A DNA stretch of 64,000 nt. Origin: Augochlora pura. Lineage: Eukaryota; Arthropoda; Insecta; Hymenoptera; Halictidae. The DNA lies in the NCBI RefSeq assembly GCF_028453695.1, contig NC_135773.1, forward strand, positions 10,788,001 through 10,852,000. The letters run 5' to 3'. The translations under genes were made by a program, and so were the position numbers. Below, in pieces: positions 58,296 to 64,000 of the stretch (the first letter of the stretch is position 1; each line of letters starts with the position of its first letter). The notes below the pieces were generated by a model. The model was not told where the DNA came from, made no database searches, and saw only the letters and a program-made list of their open reading frames with translations.

Positions 58296-58607
58296 CCCTC
58301 GGACGGCGGACCATTTTCAGGATTATGCAATCGACGACCAACTTTATTCATTCACAATTTCTTCGAACATATTTTTGAGCATACTTCATGCAGACTTATT
58401 AGTATTCCTGTTGTTCTTTGTATAATATCCATTTATATAACGTTTAACTAGTAGTATACGTTAATTTTACGTCTTATCAGTCTCTAAAATAAGTTATAAT
58501 AAATTTGGTCGTCATTAAAAGGTTAATTAAATTTCGCAAATTTGAGTAGTCTGTAGACGATTAAATACTATGGGTCAAACTGACCCATACTCTTTCAGCC
58601 AGACTCT
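58296..58607 (+). mobile_element. Possible TTAA-flanked element, one end recognisable
   Basis: It begins after TTAA (58292-58295) with ccctcggacggcggacca. About 275 bp further on is a strong palindrome at 58569-58589, with arms tatgggtca/tgacccata and loop aac. A TTAA start and a subterminal palindrome near the other end fit the style of the other TTAA elements. The right terminus and right TTAA cannot be found, so the end is only a projection. Confidence 0.3.
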
Positions 58608-61600
58608 TTCGTGTATAGAGTTATTTGGAAAAAAAAGCAATTTAATTGTTATAATAATAATTATTATTTATTTAACCCGAGATAAATGTACAACAATTGT
58701 TTCTCAGCTTACAAACAAAAATGGATAATTTTGGAAGAAAATATGCAAATATTTGAGTTTCGCAGCTCTTTTTATACTCATCGATTGTCAACAATTATAA
58801 AAATAAATCGAGGAACTCGAATGATCGATTACCTCTTCCCAAATTGTCTATTTTGGTTTACAAGTTGAGGAAGAGAATTTTTTGGAGAGAATTTACTGTA
58901 CTTGGAAGTGAGATATCTGGTTTTGATAACGGAGACGATTCAAACTATACTCTCAAATTTTAAAATTTCAAAAGTACCTCACTTTTTGAGTGACAGTTGT
59001 TTAAAAACTGCGCCGGGTTTTCCGGCGAGGTCAATGATCTTGGGAATATCACTCTGAGAACTTACGAAATCTCAGAAACGCGACAAAGTCGTCAAAAAAT
59101 TCAAACCAGGATCGCTGTTTTCTGCGTGGCGTTAAATTTGTATATTTCTGTAGTCAATTAACATTGATGTATTCATTAAGTAAGAAAACTTTGAAATTAG
59201 TATGCACGTAGAACGTATAATGAGCTTAGATTTAAATCTTTCGAAATAATTGCGAACCTTACAGATTTTAGATTAGCGGAAGAATATCTTTCTTAGTCAT
59301 CTAGAATAATAAAACAGTTAACCAAACAGTTTAAAATAATAAAACAGAAACTAAAAACAGTTTGCCTCCCGTCGAGCTTGATATTTGACAGTAAATTTCC
59401 GGTACGTGAAATATTAAAAGCGTTCTACGTTAATAAACTGTCTCATAATGTTATCAATTTCATCCATTAATATATATACAATTTCTGCAGCGATATAGAT
59501 TCCTCCGAGATTATTACAATATCTGAAACGCGAACTATTGATAGACTTGCAGCAACGGGCGCACTAAAAGCGCTGTACAATTTATCGATATCCGTTCCGA
59601 GACAACTGTCACGTTGAATATTCTTTCGATTCGTAACAAGATTTACTTGACGACCTCAAAATACCTTCTCTTGCCGATAGAATATGGAATCTTATTAGAA
59701 GCAAGTTACAGTTCCGATTCCGTAGCAACGCGCGATATGAGTGATTGCAGTACACAGCGAAACGATAAGGTTAATATCGCGTCCGTAAAGAAATGCGGGG
59801 TGGTGAAAAGCGGAATTAGACGCGCGACGTTTATAAAATCATTTTTCCCCTGTCTTGTTTATATTTCCCCAGCCCCCGGGGTCGGGGTAAGATAATTAAA
59901 TAGCTTACTTTATGAACCAGGAAGAAACGCACTTACTGTTTAAGTCGCCGACCCCGGCAGCAAACACGCAATAAAACAACACGCGAAACTAGGATCAGCT
60001 ATCGATTCACAGGACTCTGTTCCGCGGCGGTTAGTCGCGCGATCCATCGGCTTCAATCTCGCGCCGTATCACCGCGACATCGTTCTCGCGAAATTACGTG
60101 CAAGCAACGCGGCTCGCGGGAATCTAAATCTAAATCTACGAAGTCGTTAGCGGTAGCCGGGAGAGTCCCGGGAGTTCGCCAAATATTTTCTCGTAACGGC
60201 GAGGATCAGTCAGCTGTAGTTCTCCGGACAAAGTATCTCGGCGCGTGACGGAAATTAACTAATCGCGGCGGGGCTGTCGTTAGGGAGGACCCACGGAAAT
60301 TTCGTAACTTCCAGGCGATGTTGATATTCGTTATCGTTAGCCCGTAGACACGGACATATTAGATCGTCCCAGAAGTCCTGATTCTTGCCGCGTTTCGTAC
60401 AGGGACCGTATTTTAGTCCGAACTTCGTCGAAGTCCGTGGGGTTTTCAGTAATCTGTGCAAGCGCTTTGATAATTCCGCATTCGTTTAACGGGTGATCGA
60501 GTACTTTAACCGTTTGCATTCGAATCTGCTCGTAATTATGGTACCTTTACAAAGTTCTCTATAGTCTCAATAGATCTTTTTAGCCAGTTAGACGCTTCAA
60601 TTATTTTCAACGTTCCGCCATTTTATGTTCCTGTAAAACGAATAAATACGTTCGAGCTTTTGGTTGAATATCCTGGATCAAATTCTGTTATCTTCAAAAG
60701 TTCAGTTTACAGACACAAGGTACTCGTACTTACACGTTTAGAATTATTGAAATTTCCGGATTGTTTAATCTTACGCGAACCATGCTGGCTGAAATTATAT
60801 GCGGGCTGAAGTTAACCATAATGGTTTTAAAATTACAGTATTTCGTTAAAAAGCACCGGCGAACGGATTGGCTTTTTTATCAATAATAAATCGTTATTTC
60901 TAAAGTGACATGTTTGTTTCAATCTGTATCCCTATTAAAATTAAATATTATTAAATGGATAATGTTCAGGGTGCGATTAACCCCACATGCTTCAGGCTGT
61001 TACTGTTCTTCACTGCATTCTTCAAAGGTTTGATGAATCAATGTAAACATATGTCGAATAAATAATTCTCGGTGATTTCAAAATGGCCCTAATCTTTCTC
61101 GTATTCCACGCACCTCGAGAAACACGCTCAACGTTTCACACAGTCTTCGTTGAATTAGGATACCGGCCATGCCGATCCGAAGCATCCGCGATAATCGGAT
61201 CCGTCTTCCCATCGGTGACACGCTTCGCTGGGATAACTCGAACGCACGCGGGTGAAATCAGGAAGATTAGTGTAGGACCGATGTCACGGGGTCGGACGGC
61301 GGGGCTGTTGGTTCGCCGTTCGCACCCGACAAAGCACCCAAGGGTTCGGTCTGCAGAGACTGTGCGGTACGCAAGCTCGGATAAAGTCACGCGCGCAATT
61401 TAAGGGCGGATTCCGTGCGGGAAACGCCGTTTAGACGATCGTCACGAGCTGCCGTTTCCGTGCGTAGCCACCGTCCCATTTTTTCCCCCGCATGTCCCTA
61501 AATCACGGCCGGAGACTGTCGCGTGAGACGCAGCCCGGTCGCCTTGCCTTGCCTGGCCTGGCCCGATTGTCTCCGGGATTATTCAATTTTTAAGATAAAC

Positions 61601-62240
61601 TCGATCTCAGCACGTTGTACGCCGTGTGAATTACGCCGCAGTCACGCTGGGTTTGATCAAGGGATTGCGTGAGTACGTGTAGCTAGCTGAATGCACCGTC
61701 GAGGGTTTTATGCAATTTGACAGCGGCTCCGAGCTCTGCTTAAAGTTAAGACACAAAAAATACAAAAGATTCATGAATAATTTACCGTGTTCGCGGTACT
61801 ATATTGGGTGGCGCTGTTCATGCACGTCGTTCATTCGAGGTGTTATTTTTGGAAGAACTTTTAACTCTTTTTCGAAGAAATTATTCTTCTTCGTTCAAGA
61901 AAATGATTACAATCGAGAAACTTTTTATCGCCGCAACTGCGAAGAAAAGTGATTGGTACGGCGTGGGGTTAAGAATTCGCGATGCAAACTCATTCAAAGT
62001 TAATGAGGAAATTTTCTTTCTATTCTAAATGGAATAATACAGAAAGATAAAATGCAACCATTGTTTAGATTATTCACAACGATATCAATTTTCTACAATA
62101 ACTTGTTCGATTACCGAAGCAAATGGTTTGACGTAATTTTCCACGCGTTCGTATCAAATCTTCGACAATCATTTCACCGATAATGCCTTTTATATTAAAT
62201 GACTATCCTTGGCAGATAAACATAAAGTCAACATCGATGA
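58608..62240. other. AT-rich spacer, CpG blocks 59700-60540 and 61080-61720
   Basis: No gene recognised. 58610-59700 and 60540-61080 are AT-rich with short random frames. Frames within the CpG blocks stay under 110 codons. Confidence 0.45.
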
Positions 62241-64000
62241 TACGAGTGTCGAGTTAAACATTATTCGCCATGCCAGCTGAATTGCATCAGCTCGGTGATA
62301 CAATTCTGAGATCAATCACCAATCAAAACGTGAACAATTGTTCCGCCAGCCCGACATCCTATTAGCGAACTCCTCCCGATAGCAATTAGAAAATTCTGTA
62401 ATATTAATCTCGACTGCGATCAGGTTTCTTTGAAGAAAGTCAGGCTTCTCTCTCATTAATCTTGTCGAGCCCAGGAACTCCTTTTGTCCGTACGAAAATG
62501 CGCATCCGCCCGCCCCGTCTGCGGTTGTCCTTATCTCCTTACAAAGATCGGGCTCCGCGAGACTGAAACGAATTAGATTACAAGAGTATAGACACCGAGC
62601 GCGCGGCGAGTAAATCGTCGAGAAGATTCGATCTGGGGCTGTACCGCAGTTTCGGGGGTTACGCGACCCCAAATAAGAGGCTATCAAGGGGGCTCAAATT
62701 TCTGGCTCATCCCCCGTATATGCAGCCGACCCCAATCTGGGTCAGTGGAGTCAAGGACGTTTCTTTAATTCGCCGATTCCCCATTCAAACTTACCCCTTA
62801 TCGTTCCGGGGCGGCGGGAGTAGGGAGTAGGGGGTAGGGGGTAGGGGGTAGGGGTGGGTGTATGGAAGATGCGCGAGGAGACTGGAGAGACCGTTGGCAA
62901 AGAAGCCAGATCCCGGTCGACGATCCCCCCATGAAACCGTACATATTTAACGTGACCCTGCGTGAATAATCGATGGACAAAGGCGCTAGCCATTTGTACT
63001 TCTCCGGTCGCTAACTGCGCCCTCTTTAAACATTCACGCGGCCCGCCGAGGCGTTTCTTTCGCCCAGCCACCCTCCCCCCGGCGATGGAACTCTCCGAAG
63101 GCTTTTCCCGTGCACGCCAACTGGAAAACAAGGGAACGCTTCGCAACGGTTTTTATTGGTGCCGGCCGACCTCTCCTACGGAAAACGGCCCCTCTCCTGT
63201 TTTTCCATTTCCACTTGTCTTCCTTCCTTCGCCCGATGAGAAATTGCAGCGGTCCGTCATCAAATTTTCAAACGGAATTTTCACTTCGATACGCCTTCCG
63301 AGGCACTTGCGATTTAACGAAATTAGACCGTACCGTACATTTGAATTCTCGTACATGGTTATCGTGCTTAGTTTCTTACCGTAATGATCGATTAGGTTTG
63401 ATTAGAGGATGCGGTTGGTGCGTGTATACACATTGGCAAGCAAGAATGATAAGTCTGTGACTATAAGGAGACACGCAGCAAGTAACGATTTAAAAACTTC
63501 AAGTTAATGTATTAATTCGACTGTAGCATATAGATACGAACATTATGAAAACATATTCAAGTAATGTATAATTTTAACACAGTTCGCAGTTTTCTACTTA
63601 CGTTTCAAGATATCTTGTAATAATTGTGAGACTTTCGATTTTCAATAACTGTCTCAAGAATCGAAACCGATATAGTAACTGTTTTTAACTACTGGCCACA
63701 AATATGTATGTAATATGTAGATGGTAATCGAAGCAAGAAAACACAATTTGATTCGTTTAAAAGATAAGAGATTAGATTATTATTAAAGGCATAATTGTGA
63801 CTATATACAATATGTACACGTGTTCGTCTAACCTAAAAATAAGAGAATCAGCAATTAAGTGCTTATGCTTCCCACTCTTACGCTTTATCTTGGACCGATG
63901 AATGAATTACAATTTGTAGCTTACACTATTTTTACAATCACTAGTTCACCATTCGTTCCGATGGTGAGTGAATCTTTTTATCTACTCAGAGAAATACTCC
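62241..64000. other. CpG block 62240-63430 then AT-rich end
   Basis: It holds the TAGGGGG array. Overlapping frames of 116-140 codons on both strands at 62751-63460 have no domains. The final 560 bp is AT-rich and empty. Confidence 0.45.
62821..62860 (+). repeat. TAGGGGG 7-mer array, quadruplex-prone
   Basis: Five 7-bp units: TAGGGAG, three TAGGGGG, then TAGGGGT, followed by gggtg. Five or more runs of at least three G separated by 2-3 bases meet the usual G-quadruplex pattern on the plus strand. It resembles a telomere-type repeat in form, but differs from the insect TTAGG motif. Confidence 0.85.

Noticed and set aside
1..64000. tRNA, rRNA, snRNA, known insect miRNAs, CRISPR arrays
   Set aside because: Looked for T-loop motifs (gttcgaatcc type) and seeds of well-known insect miRNAs by eye; none convincing. 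A tRNAscan-SE and Infernal run would be decisive.

Overview
The window reads as nuclear DNA of an insect, most likely a hymenopteran (bee or ant type). This is inferred from three things: a mosaic of CpG-rich blocks in an AT-rich background, many long (CT)n/(GA)n tracts, and a dense population of short non-autonomous DNA transposons of kinds I associate with Hymenoptera. I found no protein-coding exon, tRNA, rRNA or CRISPR array that I could defend. The longest open frames (about 140-220 codons) lie in GC-rich or low-complexity DNA and resemble no family I recognise. The window is best read as intergenic sequence or the inside of very long introns.

The main content is mobile-element debris. 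(1) A family of about 230-270 bp elements, flanked by TTAA, has at least nine copies (near 4.8, 13.9, 16.0, 17.9, 27.3, 32.4, 40.7, 41.5 and 44.2 kb). Six copies carry a 13-nt palindrome starting exactly 18 nt inside one TTAA. Its arm sequence changes between copies but stays self-complementary in five of the six. (2) A different 408-bp TTAA-flanked element (32950-33357) has perfect 19-bp terminal inverted repeats and nested subterminal palindromes. (3) A mariner deletion derivative (26371-26756) has intact ends, TA flanks and a decayed transposase C-terminus on the minus strand. (4) A second repeat family of about 150-200 bp starts near GCGGATTTTATGC and ends near TTTTGCATARAAATCC. Several of its copies directly abut copies of family 1. 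(5) A tandem dimer of a hairpin-rich unit (41815-42017) may be Helitron-like.

Layout: 1-4.6 kb alternates AT-rich DNA and CpG blocks, with CT tracts and a cluster of AATAAA hexamers at 3.6-3.8 kb. 4.7-9.7 kb holds the first transposon remnants and a 62-bp direct repeat. 9.9-11.1 kb is a strongly CpG-rich block opened by oppositely oriented GA and CT tracts and containing a good 5' splice-site match, so it is a candidate non-coding first exon. 13.8-18.0 kb holds three family-1 copies. 19.6-20.3 kb is another CpG block with a donor-like site. 25-27.4 kb holds a probable dispersed repeat, a family-2 copy, the mariner relic and a family-1 copy. 30.9-36.5 kb has CpG/CT-rich DNA around the 32.3-33.4 kb transposon cluster. 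40.6-44.4 kb is the densest transposon cluster. From 44.7 kb to the end CpG blocks and AT-rich spacers alternate, with a G-rich 7-mer array at 62.8 kb.

No gene network can be described. If there is a function here it is most likely regulatory (enhancers or first exons in the CpG blocks), which needs comparative or transcript data to show.
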